Shown piece after piece: positions 17,983 to 26,306 of a stretch of 42,492 nt of DNA. The notes beneath the pieces are model-generated. The model worked only from the letters and a program-made list of their open reading frames with translations. It ran no database searches and had not been told where the DNA came from. Numbering within the stretch: the stretch's first letter is position 1; every line of letters begins with the position of its first letter. The translations under genes were made by a program, and so were the position numbers. Location of the stretch: positions 1-42,492 of the forward strand of contig NZ_PYIX02000038.1 in assembly GCF_003024515.2 (NCBI RefSeq), given 5' to 3'. The stretch comes from Acinetobacter sichuanensis (lineage in GTDB: Bacteria > Pseudomonadota > Gammaproteobacteria > Pseudomonadales > Moraxellaceae).

Positions 17983-19659
17983 ATGACGACAAATAATCCA
18001 CGTTACCGTGACATCGAAATTCGTGCGCCAAGAGGAACAACGTTAAATGCGAAAAGTTGGTTAACAGAAGCACCTTTACGTATGCTTATGAACAACCTCG
18101 ATCCAGATGTTGCAGAAAATCCAAAAGAATTGGTGGTATATGGTGGTATTGGTCGTGCAGCACGTGATTGGGAATGTTTTGATAAAATCGTTGCAACACT
18201 AAAAAATCTTGAGGATGATGAAACTTTATTGGTTCAATCTGGTAAGCCAGTTGGTGTTTTCAAAACACATAAAGATGCTCCTCGTGTTTTAATCGCAAAT
18301 TCAAATTTAGTACCACATTGGGCAACTTGGGAACATTTCAATGAACTTGATGCCAAAGGTTTGGCAATGTATGGTCAAATGACAGCAGGTTCTTGGATTT
18401 ATATTGGTAGCCAAGGAATCGTTCAAGGTACATTTGAGACCTTTGTTGAAGCAGGTCGTCAACATTATAATGGTGACTTGACGGGTCGTTGGGTACTGAC
18501 TGCTGGTTTAGGGGGCATGGGGGGAGCTCAGCCATTGGCTGCAACGCTTGCAGGTGCATGTTCATTAAACATTGAATGCCAACAAGCAAGTATCGATTTC
18601 CGTTTACGTACTCGCTATGTCGATGAACAAGCTGATGATTTAGATGATGCTTTAGCGCGTATCGCAAAATATACAGCTGAAGGTAAAGCAATTTCGATTG
18701 CACTGCATGGCAATGCTGCTGAAATTTTACCTGAGCTTGTACGTCGTGGTGTACGTCCAGATATGGTGACTGACCAAACAAGCGCTCACGATCCATTAAA
18801 TGGTTATTTACCTATTGGCTGGACTTGGGAAGAATATAAAGAACGTGCTAAAACTGAGCCTCAAGTTGTTGTAAAAGCCGCAAAACAGTCTATGGCAAAG
18901 CATGTTCAAGCGATGCTTGATTTCCAAGCGCAAGGTATTCCAACATTTGACTATGGTAATAACATTCGTCAGATGGCTCAGGAAGAAGGTATAGAAAATG
19001 CCTTTGATTTCCCAGGTTTCGTTCCAGCTTATATTCGTCCATTGTTCTGCCGTGGTATTGGTCCATTCCGTTGGGCTGCACTTTCTGGTGATCCAGAAGA
19101 TATCTATAAAACTGATGCAAAAGTAAAAGAACTTATTCCTGATGATGCTCATTTACATCACTGGTTAGATATGGCTCGTGAACGTATTAGTTTCCAAGGT
19201 TTACCTGCACGTATTTGTTGGGTAGGTCTAGGGCTTCGTGCAAAACTTGGTTTAGCATTTAACGAAATGGTTCGTAGTGGTGAATTATCTGCACCAATCG
19301 TAATTGGTCGTGATCATTTAGACTCTGGTTCTGTTTCTAGTCCAAACCGTGAAACTGAATCTATGCAAGATGGTTCAGATGCTGTTTCAGATTGGCCGTT
19401 ACTCAATGCATTACTCAATACTGCTGGTGGTGCGACTTGGGTATCTTTACATCATGGTGGCGGTGTAGGCATGGGCTTCTCTCAGCATTCTGGTGTTGTA
19501 ATTGTATGTGATGGTACTGATGAAGCAGCGGCACGTATTGCACGTGTACTAACGAATGACCCTGCTACAGGTGTTATGCGTCATGCTGATGCAGGTTATC
19601 AAATTGCCATTGATTGTGCGAAAGAACAAGGGCTGAATCTGCCAATGATTACAGGTTAA
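17983..19659 (+). CDS. hutU: Urocanate hydratase
   Basis: The 558-residue protein is a full-length, highly conserved urocanase. It has the NAD-binding segment TAGLGGMGGAQPL and the active-site segment FCRGIGPFRW with its conserved Cys. Late motifs include GRDHLDSGSV and HHGGGVGMGFSQHSG. It adds water to urocanate to give 4-imidazolone-5-propionate. The sequence looks canonical throughout and shows no change suggesting a thiourocanate substrate. It is preceded by AAAGGAAAGGAG and by a HutC-type palindrome. Its usual partner hutH is not next to it; hutI follows directly. Confidence 0.97.
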   Translation: MTTNNPRYRDIEIRAPRGTTLNAKSWLTEAPLRMLMNNLDPDVAENPKELVVYGGIGRAARDWECFDKIVATLKNLEDDETLLVQSGKPVGVFKTHKDAPRVLIANSNLVPHWATWEHFNELDAKGLAMYGQMTAGSWIYIGSQGIVQGTFETFVEAGRQHYNGDLTGRWVLTAGLGGMGGAQPLAATLAGACSLNIECQQASIDFRLRTRYVDEQADDLDDALARIAKYTAEGKAISIALHGNAAEILPELVRRGVRPDMVTDQTSAHDPLNGYLPIGWTWEEYKERAKTEPQVVVKAAKQSMAKHVQAMLDFQAQGIPTFDYGNNIRQMAQEEGIENAFDFPGFVPAYIRPLFCRGIGPFRWAALSGDPEDIYKTDAKVKELIPDDAHLHHWLDMARERISFQGLPARICWVGLGLRAKLGLAFNEMVRSGELSAPIVIGRDHLDSGSVSSPNRETESMQDGSDAVSDWPLLNALLNTAGGATWVSLHHGGGVGMGFSQHSGVVIVCDGTDEAAARIARVLTNDPATGVMRHADAGYQIAIDCAKEQGLNLPMITG

Positions 19660-19714
19660 TCCTATTTTTAGATGAAATTTTAGGTTGCTATTGACTGATC
19701 AGTAGTAGCCTTCT

Positions 19715-19736
19715 GAAATTGTAAATAAACAATTTC
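19715..19736. repeat. Hairpin between hutU and hutI
   Basis: GAAATTG (19715-19721) pairs with CAATTTC (19730-19736), with an 8-base loop. It lies in the short gap inside the hut unit and has no U-tract after it. Confidence 0.4.
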
Positions 19737-19824
19737 AATAAAGGATTCGTTTGTTTCCTAAAACATGAACAAAGAAAAAGTAAATCACGATACAGAGTTA
19801 GGTCAAAAGCCTAAGGTGGATGTT

Positions 19825-21033
19825 ATGAAAAAACTTTGGCACAACTGTCATATTGCAACGATGCAGCATGGAAAATATTCCATCATTGAAAATGCAGCAA
19901 TTGTGACTTTAGGGAATGTGATTCACTGGATTGGACCAGAACAAGATCTAGCATTCGATCAATATGATGAAACTGCCGATTTAAATCAAGCTTGGGTAAC
20001 ACCAGGTTTTATCGATTGTCATACACATAGTGTGTTTGGCGGAAATCGTAGCATCGAATTTGAAAAAAGATTACAAGGGATGAGTTACGCCGAAATTGCA
20101 GCGCAAGGTGGTGGCATTGCTAGCACAGTAAGAGCAACACGCGAAGCAAGTGAAGAACAGTTATTACTTAGCGCATTAAAACGTATCAAAAGTCTATTAA
20201 AAGATGGTGTAACCACCATTGAAATTAAGTCTGGATATGGACTTGATTATGAAAATGAAAGAAAAATGCTTCGTGTGATTCGTCAAATTTCACAGCATTT
20301 GCCTATTACAGTAAAAAGTACCTGCTTGGCAGCACATGCACTTCCACCAGAATATGAAGGGGAAAGCAATGCATACATTGAGTATATCTGTACAGAAATA
20401 CTGCCAAAATTACATGAAGAAGGTTTAGTGGATGCTGTTGATGCATTTTGTGAATACTTGGCATTTTCACCTGAACAAGTTGAGCGAGTATTTCAGACTG
20501 CACAAAGTTTAGGACTTCCTGTCAAAATTCATGCAGAACAATTATCAGCTTTAGCAGGTTCAAGTTTGGCAGCACGTTATCAGGCATTATCAGCAGATCA
20601 TTTAGAATATATTACCGAAGATGATGTTAAAGCAATGGCAGCATCAGGCACTGTTGCTGTGATCTTGCCAGGCGCATTTTATTTCTTAAGAGAAACTAAA
20701 TTTCCACTGATTGATGTGTTGAAACAGCATCAAGTTCCAATTGCGCTATCAACAGATTTAAATCCAGGTACATCACCATGTTTATCTTTACGTTTGATGT
20801 TGAACATGGGCAGTACTATTTTCCGTTTAACACCTGAAGAAGCCTTAGCAGGTGTGACGATTCATGCAGCCAAAGCATTAGGGTTACAAGATACACATGG
20901 TAGTTTACAAGTCGGTAAAGTTGCGGACTTTATTGCTTGGGAAATTGAGCATCCATCTGAAATTACCTATTGGTTAGGTGGTGATTTGTCTAAACGTATT
21001 ATTTATCAAGCTCAAGAATTGCAAATTTCATAA
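19825..21033 (+). CDS. hutI: Imidazolonepropionase
   Basis: The metal-dependent amidohydrolase has the signature HTHSVFGGNR, the metal ligand segment KIHAEQLS and the late segment STDLNPGTSP. It opens 4-imidazolone-5-propionate to N-formimino-L-glutamate. I prefer the ATG at 19825, giving 402 residues starting MKKLWHNCH. It has TAAGGTGG at the right distance and the usual family length. An upstream in-frame ATG at 19765 would add 20 residues and lacks a ribosome-binding site. The gene follows hutU in the same unit. Confidence 0.96.
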   Translation: MKKLWHNCHIATMQHGKYSIIENAAIVTLGNVIHWIGPEQDLAFDQYDETADLNQAWVTPGFIDCHTHSVFGGNRSIEFEKRLQGMSYAEIAAQGGGIASTVRATREASEEQLLLSALKRIKSLLKDGVTTIEIKSGYGLDYENERKMLRVIRQISQHLPITVKSTCLAAHALPPEYEGESNAYIEYICTEILPKLHEEGLVDAVDAFCEYLAFSPEQVERVFQTAQSLGLPVKIHAEQLSALAGSSLAARYQALSADHLEYITEDDVKAMAASGTVAVILPGAFYFLRETKFPLIDVLKQHQVPIALSTDLNPGTSPCLSLRLMLNMGSTIFRLTPEEALAGVTIHAAKALGLQDTHGSLQVGKVADFIAWEIEHPSEITYWLGGDLSKRIIYQAQELQIS

Positions 21034-21107
21034 AGAGATTTATTTCCCTATTCATTTGAAATAATGATTTTTTGAGCTTAAGTATCCTGCTGTATAGAGA
21101 TTTTAAA

Positions 21108-22028
21108 ATGAGTAATACATTTCATTGGGATGGGCGTGATGATGGCACTGCGGTTAATCATAAGCGTATTTTTCAAGTGATTAATCAATCAGAATCAACC
21201 GAGTATAGTTTAATTGGTTTTGGTTCTGACGAAGGTGTACAGCGTAATAAAGGTCGTATTGGTGCAGCAGAAGCACCAAATGCGATACGTAAGCAATTGG
21301 CAAATTTACCTGTGCATCAGACTATAAGCATTGCTGACCGTGGCGATGTTATTTGTCAACATGGTTTACTTGAAGAAGCACAAGCAGTACTAGCAGACCA
21401 TGTTGCTCAAGCACTTGAGCAAGGTGAAAAGCCCATTGTATTGGGTGGTGGTCATGAAGTTGCTTATGGTAGTTTTAGTGGATTATTTCAGTATTTGAAG
21501 GCACATGAACCTGATAAAAATATTGGAATAATCAATTTTGATGCACATTTTGATTTAAGACAAGCTGATCAAGCATCGTCAGGTACACCATTTTTACAGG
21601 CAGCACAAAAGTCTAAAGAGCAGGGCAAATCATTTCATTACTTATGTATTGGTGTTGCAAAACATTCAAATACTCAAGTCTTGTTTGAAACGGCTGATCG
21701 TTTAAATGCTGCTTATATTTTAGACCGTGATGTACAAGTTACACAGCTTGAAAGCTTAAAACAGAAAATCCAATCCTTTATTGATCAGGTTGACTATTTA
21801 TATGTGACCATTGATTTGGATGTATTTGCTTCAAGTATTGCACCAGGTGTAAGTGCGCCAGCAGTAAAAGGCATTGATTTGGCTGTATTTGATCCATTAA
21901 TTCAATTCATTAAAGATTCTGGAAAAATCAGAGTGTTTGATGTAGCTGAATGTAATCCAAAATTTGACTTGGACAATAAAACTGCCAAGTTGGCGGCTTA
22001 TATTATTTTTAATTATATCTTCGATTAA
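21108..22028 (+). CDS. hutG: Formimidoylglutamase (arginase family)
   Basis: The arginase/ureohydrolase-family protein has GGGHEVAYG, NFDAHFDLR and TIDLDVFASSIAPG, which hold the His and Asp ligands of a binuclear manganese site. It hydrolyses N-formimino-L-glutamate to glutamate and formamide, so the pathway is the four-step version. The ATG at 21108 (MSNTFHWDGRDDG) gives 306 residues and suits the family. An in-frame TTG at 21072 adds 12 residues without support. The next gene is glutamate dehydrogenase. Confidence 0.95.
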   Translation: MSNTFHWDGRDDGTAVNHKRIFQVINQSESTEYSLIGFGSDEGVQRNKGRIGAAEAPNAIRKQLANLPVHQTISIADRGDVICQHGLLEEAQAVLADHVAQALEQGEKPIVLGGGHEVAYGSFSGLFQYLKAHEPDKNIGIINFDAHFDLRQADQASSGTPFLQAAQKSKEQGKSFHYLCIGVAKHSNTQVLFETADRLNAAYILDRDVQVTQLESLKQKIQSFIDQVDYLYVTIDLDVFASSIAPGVSAPAVKGIDLAVFDPLIQFIKDSGKIRVFDVAECNPKFDLDNKTAKLAAYIIFNYIFD

Positions 22029-22062
22029 AGCACTTAAAAGCTAGAAAACCTCTTCTTATACT

Positions 22063-22076
22063 CTCTTTATAAAGAG
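22063..22076. repeat. 14-base palindrome after hutG
   Basis: CTCTTTATAAAGAG is a perfect palindrome 35 bases past the hutG stop codon. It lacks a U-tract. It may be part of an imperfect larger stem with the flanking CTTCTT and GAAGG. Confidence 0.35.
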
Positions 22077-22130
22077 AAGGATTAAAGAATAGGGTTGAAG
22101 TTCTGAGCGAATCAACATTACACAACAGGG

Positions 22131-22195
22131 GCTTTTTACATTTTAGTTTTGAATCTGAGATTTATTAAAATAGATGAAAAATCGGTGTAAAAAGC
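22131..22195. repeat. 10-bp inverted repeat in the gdh leader
   Basis: GCTTTTTACA (22131-22140) pairs with TGTAAAAAGC (22186-22195), spanning 45 bases. The right arm ends 28 bases before the glutamate dehydrogenase ATG. It could form a leader stem in the mRNA. Confidence 0.45.
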
Positions 22196-22223
22196 TCATA
22201 AAATAATTTCACAAGGATGAAGC

Positions 22224-23495
22224 ATGTCTAATTTATCGTATGTTCCAGAAAGTAATGGTGCATGGCAAACATATTTGGCACAAGTTGATCGTGTTGCACC
22301 ATATTTGGAACATCTCAAAGACTATATCAATACTTTAAAGCGCCCAAAACGCGCTTTGATTGTAGATGTGCCCATTGTGATGGATGATGGCACAATTCGC
22401 CATTTTGAAGGTTATCGTGTGCAGCACAATTTATCTCGTGGACCAGGTAAGGGTGGGATTCGTTATCATCCAGATGTAGATTTAAATGAAGTGATGGCAT
22501 TATCTGCTTGGATGACGATAAAGACTGCTGCGCTAAACTTACCATTTGGTGGCGCAAAAGGAGGTATTCGTGTTGATCCTCGATCATTATCACCACGTGA
22601 ACTTGAGCGCTTGACGCGTCGTTATACCAGTGAAATTGGTCATATTATTGGTCCACAAAAAGATATTCCTGCACCAGATGTAGGAACCAATCCTAATGTT
22701 ATGGGTTGGATTATGGATACCTATTCATCAGGTCAAGGTCATACAGTGACTGGTGTTGTGACGGGCAAGCCTGTACATTTAGGTGGTTCATTAGGGCGTA
22801 TTAAAGCCACTGGTCGAGGTGTGTTTATTACAGGTCAACAAGTTGCACAAAAAATCAAATTACCTTTGGAAGGCGCAAAAGTTGCTGTACAAGGTTTTGG
22901 TAATGTCGGTAGTGAAGCAGCTTATTTATTTGCAAATGCAAAATCAAAAATTGTTGCTATTCAAGATCATACAGGAACGATTTTTCAGCCTGAAGGTATG
23001 GATATTGAGGCATTAAAATTGCATTTAGCAGAACATCAAGGCGTAGCTGGCTTTGTGGGTGCAGAAGCAATCAGTAATGATCATTTTTGGTATGTTGAAA
23101 TGGATATTCTTATTCCAGCAGCATTAGAAGGTCAGATTACTGTTGAAAGAGCAAAAAAACTGTCTGCAAAATTAGTGCTTGAAGGTGCAAATGGTCCAAC
23201 GTATTTAGATGCAGATGACATTTTAATTGAACGAGGTATCACTGTTGTACCTGATGTAATTTGTAATGCGGGTGGTGTGACTGTGAGTTATTTTGAATGG
23301 GTTCAGGACATGGCGAGTTTGTTCTGGTCTGAAGAAGAAATTAATCAACGTCTGGATAAGTTGATGATTCAAGCAGTGAATGATGTCTGGAAAGCTGCTA
23401 ATGAAAAAGTGTGTAGTCTACGAACAGCAGCCTATATTTTGGCATGCGAACGTATTCTACGTGCGCGTAAAGAACGCGGTATTTATCCAGGTTAA
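22224..23495 (+). CDS. Glutamate dehydrogenase (Glu/Leu/Phe/Val dehydrogenase family)
   Basis: The 423-residue protein is a hexameric-type glutamate dehydrogenase. It has the substrate-lysine region RGPGKGGIRYHP, the catalytic segment PFGGAKGGIRVDP and the Rossmann motif GFGNVGSEAA. Length and motifs match catabolic NAD-dependent GDHs (RocG/GudB type) more than the longer NADP enzymes, but cofactor specificity is not certain. It would convert glutamate from HutG to 2-oxoglutarate and ammonia. The gene is inside the hut cluster with an AAGGATGAAGC ribosome-binding region, and a strong terminator follows it. Confidence 0.92.
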   Translation: MSNLSYVPESNGAWQTYLAQVDRVAPYLEHLKDYINTLKRPKRALIVDVPIVMDDGTIRHFEGYRVQHNLSRGPGKGGIRYHPDVDLNEVMALSAWMTIKTAALNLPFGGAKGGIRVDPRSLSPRELERLTRRYTSEIGHIIGPQKDIPAPDVGTNPNVMGWIMDTYSSGQGHTVTGVVTGKPVHLGGSLGRIKATGRGVFITGQQVAQKIKLPLEGAKVAVQGFGNVGSEAAYLFANAKSKIVAIQDHTGTIFQPEGMDIEALKLHLAEHQGVAGFVGAEAISNDHFWYVEMDILIPAALEGQITVERAKKLSAKLVLEGANGPTYLDADDILIERGITVVPDVICNAGGVTVSYFEWVQDMASLFWSEEEINQRLDKLMIQAVNDVWKAANEKVCSLRTAAYILACERILRARKERGIYPG

Positions 23496-23524
23496 TGACT
23501 TGGATGTAATTTAAAAACTCTCCC

Positions 23525-23568
23525 TAACTCCTTATTTTTTTCAAAAATAGGGAGTTAATAATTTTTTT
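23525..23568 (+). terminator. Strong intrinsic terminator after gdh
   Basis: A 15-base stem forms from TAACTCCTTATTTTT (23525-23539) and AAAAATAGGGAGTTA (23543-23557), with a TTC loop and one G-U pair. A T-tract follows at 23562-23568. The lyase gene downstream must then have its own promoter or depend on read-through. Confidence 0.85.
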
Positions 23569-23606
23569 CTTAATTCCTCTTTAAGTAAGAGTAGAAAACA
23601 AATCGT

Positions 23607-23638
23607 TTCTTCTAGTTTTTGTTAGAAAAAGAGAAGAA
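23607..23638. repeat. Hairpin upstream of the lyase-like gene
   Basis: TTCTTCT (23607-23613) pairs with AGAAGAA (23632-23638), with a further A/T-rich inner pairing. It is 55 bases before the lyase start and may be in its leader RNA. Confidence 0.35.
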
Positions 23639-23692
23639 TATGTGAAAAGTAAAGGACTTTTTTCTATTGAAATCACATGAAAATGGAAATTC

Positions 23693-25261
23693 ATGGACTT
23701 TACGAATGTAAAATATGAACATCAGGACGAAAATATGAACATACAATTAGGCGATAAAATTGATATAAACACGTTTATTGAAATCGCTCGCTTTAAAAAG
23801 CAGATCGAATTCTCAGAACAGTATGTCAAACGTGTAAAAAAATCACGTGAAGTTCTTGAAGAAATGATGGCAAGTGATGAGTTGATGTATGGGATTACAA
23901 CAGGTTTTGGTGCTTTATGTTCAGAGAAAATTTCACAAGAGCAAACCGCTGAATTACAAGAAAATCTAATTCTATCACACGCAGTTTCAGTTGGAGATCC
24001 GCTGAATGAAGAGCAGGTGCGTGCTTGTATGCTTATGATTTTGCAAAACTTAGGGCAAGGTTATAGTGGTGTCCGTTTCGAAGTTTTGGAAATGATTCGT
24101 CAATTTTTAAATTTAAATCTCATTCCTTGGATGCCAAAAGAAGGTTCAGTCGGATATTTAGCACCTGAAGCACATTTTGCACTGACTTTGATAGGTCGTG
24201 GGCGTATTTTTTATCAAGGAAAATTATGCACCGCAGTCGAAGTATTACAAGCAGAGAATATTCAGCCTATTCAACTACATGCGAAAGAGGGTTTGGCGCT
24301 GATTTCTGGAACGACCTCAACAACTGCACTAGGCGCTTTAGCTTTATATGATATGCAAAACGCAGCTAAATCTGCTGATATTATTGCAGCTTTAACTTTG
24401 GAGTCATTAGAAGGAATTTTAGTTGCATTTGATGAGCGTGTTATGAATGTGCGTCCGCATCCAGAGCAAGCCAAAACTGCTTCAAATATTCGTCGTTTAC
24501 TTAAAGATTCAGAACTGGCATTACAACGTCATCCTATAAAATTGCAAGATGCACTATCGCTCAGATGTATTCCACAGTTGCATGGTGCAGCTAAAAAAGT
24601 CTTAAATGATGCTTTGGTGACGATCGAAATTGAGATGAATGCTTGCTGTGATAATCCAATTGTCTGGTATGACTTAGATTTAGATCAAAAAGAAATTATT
24701 TCTGCTTGTAATCCAGATTCATCGTATGTGGGGCTGGCGATGGACACAGCAGCCATCGCAGCGACAAATTTAGCAAAAATGTCTGAGCGTCGTAATAATC
24801 GTTTAATTGATGGCAGTTTATCTGGTTTTCCATCTTTTTTAATTAAACAACCTGGTTTAAATTCTGGTTTGATGATTCCGCAATATACACAAGCGGCATT
24901 ATTAAATGATATGCGTATATTATCTCATCCTGCGACAATTGATAATACACCGACTTGTGGTAATCAAGAAGATTATGTGGCAATGGGATATAATGCCTCT
25001 AAAAAAGCGATTTCTGTTGTTGATAAGCTTGAATATATTTTGGCAATTGAGTTGTTATCTGCCTATTATAGTCAGCAATTTTTATTGGAAAATAAGAAGC
25101 ATAGTTTAGCAGTTGAAACAATTCTTACTGAATTACAAAAAACAATTCAAGTTCCAGAAAAAGATGCCTATATTTTTCAGTTTATAACAGAGATCAAAAG
25201 CATGATTCATAATGGGACTTTAGTTTCGATTGTAGAAAATGTGATTGGTGAGCTAAATTAA
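23693..25261 (+). CDS. Histidine-ammonia-lyase-like enzyme lacking the MIO motif; candidate trimethylamine-lyase
   Basis: The protein (522 residues; an ATG at 23735 with AGGA 7 bases upstream gives 508) is an aromatic-amino-acid lyase family member. It keeps the catalytic Tyr66 in YGITTGFG, His96 in LSHA, Arg291 in SLRC and Glu426 in NQED. In histidine ammonia-lyase the segment GSVGASGDLAPLAH makes the MIO cofactor from Ala-Ser-Gly. Here the same segment is GSVGYLAPEAH (residues 151-161), three residues shorter and without Ala-Ser-Gly. Ser205 stands where the family has a cofactor-contacting Asn (LLNGT becomes LISGT). Ergothionase, a MIO-free member of this superfamily, eliminates trimethylamine from ergothioneine. 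By analogy this enzyme may act on hercynine or ergothioneine. Ordinary HutH activity is unlikely. Confidence 0.8.
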   Translation: MDFTNVKYEHQDENMNIQLGDKIDINTFIEIARFKKQIEFSEQYVKRVKKSREVLEEMMASDELMYGITTGFGALCSEKISQEQTAELQENLILSHAVSVGDPLNEEQVRACMLMILQNLGQGYSGVRFEVLEMIRQFLNLNLIPWMPKEGSVGYLAPEAHFALTLIGRGRIFYQGKLCTAVEVLQAENIQPIQLHAKEGLALISGTTSTTALGALALYDMQNAAKSADIIAALTLESLEGILVAFDERVMNVRPHPEQAKTASNIRRLLKDSELALQRHPIKLQDALSLRCIPQLHGAAKKVLNDALVTIEIEMNACCDNPIVWYDLDLDQKEIISACNPDSSYVGLAMDTAAIAATNLAKMSERRNNRLIDGSLSGFPSFLIKQPGLNSGLMIPQYTQAALLNDMRILSHPATIDNTPTCGNQEDYVAMGYNASKKAISVVDKLEYILAIELLSAYYSQQFLLENKKHSLAVETILTELQKTIQVPEKDAYIFQFITEIKSMIHNGTLVSIVENVIGELN

Positions 25262-25309
25262 GTATTATGGTTTGATCAGTAAAAAATCACGACATAAATT
25301 TTTTATTTC

Positions 25310-25338
25310 ATAGGGATACAAATGTATCCCTATTTTTT
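25310..25338 (+). terminator. Intrinsic terminator after the lyase-like gene
   Basis: ATAGGGATACA (25310-25320) and TGTATCCCTAT (25323-25333) form an 11-bp stem with a two-base AA gap, so the real loop is slightly larger. A run of T ends at 25338. Confidence 0.85.
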
Positions 25339-26051
25339 ATTGTTATAGCAATTTTTTGTATAAAGTTATCATTGAAGATTTATTTATCAATATCATTTCC
25401 AAATGAAAAGCCTATATCCAAAATCTAATCAATAGTTCCTCTTATGATCTAGCATTAATTAATCGAATAAATACTTCATTGAGCCTAAGACTCAAGGGTA
25501 TTTTTGGCTATCAGGCAAATATCAATAAAAGTAAACCTATTCTAAGACAGCATGCAAGGTTGTAGATGATCAAATATTTAGTTTCGACTTTATTTTTTAT
25601 GCATAATAGCTTGTTTAAGCGCTGATTAAACTGTGTGGATTGGATTAGATAGTATGCTAGATATAATCGATACAGATGAAGCTTATAACTCAAAACTAAG
25701 AATTTTGATCGTCAATTTAATAACACATGTATGTTTGGTCATACTCAATAAGTTTATAAAATGAACTTAATTCTATGCTCAAGTTGCTACTTAAATTTGA
25801 GTAATTAAAAAGTAGTTTAGCTTTGAAAGCTTTCTGCAATAAAGCTGATATATGAGCTAATCGTATAAAACTTTAGTTTATATTTGTTTTTAAGCGAATT
25901 GAATCTTTGTTTTTAATTTTTATAAACACATGTTTTTTAAAAATAAATATTTTAAATGATATTTTTTATATGTTTTTCCACTTAAAAAATCAATAAAAAA
26001 CGTAAAAATCGTTCAAAAAAAACTACTAATTTCAAAAGAAATTTATTATGT

Positions 26052-26061
26052 TGTATATACA
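26052..26061. promoter_or_regulatory. Probable HutC operator upstream of the BCCT transporter
   Basis: TGTATATACA, within TTGTATATACATG, is identical to the palindrome before hutU. It ties the quaternary-amine transporter to the histidine regulon. The site is 245 bases upstream of the ATG, so the transcript would have a long leader or another promoter element. Confidence 0.65.
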
Positions 26062-26306
26062 TGTTAAATCATGTAGTGTTCAGTATGTAAAAACCAATCA
26101 TTTTCTATGGATGAAATTAGCTTGGAATAGGGAGCTAAGGAATATTTTTATTTTAAAAATCCATATATGGATAAATTGAATGGTTTAGCTATATCTAAAG
26201 TTTGTAAATGATCTTTTGTATGGCTTAGAGGATGAAAAGATTTCATCAGCATGCGATCTAGATTTTTTAATGGACTTACTGCCACTAGATACAAAAGGAT
26301 GAGTAT

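Larger units (their letters stand above)
25262..26306. other. 1045-base region between lyase-like and BCCT genes
   Basis: A terminator (25310-25338) closes the lyase gene. A perfect HutC-type palindrome at 26052-26061 lies 245 bases before the transporter ATG. The stretch between (about 25340-26040) is AT-rich, with no recognised gene, tRNA or repeat; a 60-codon minus-strand reading frame at 25511-25693 has no support. The length is unusual for this compact cluster. Confidence 0.55.

Noticed and set aside
23693..25261. Ordinary hutH
   Set aside because: The Ala-Ser-Gly tripeptide needed for MIO is missing and the active-site Asn is Ser, although the rest of the family signature is present.
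25511..25693. 60-codon minus-strand reading frame in the lyase-BCCT gap
   Set aside because: It has no homology that I recognise, no ribosome-binding site and a composition expected of AT-rich noncoding DNA.
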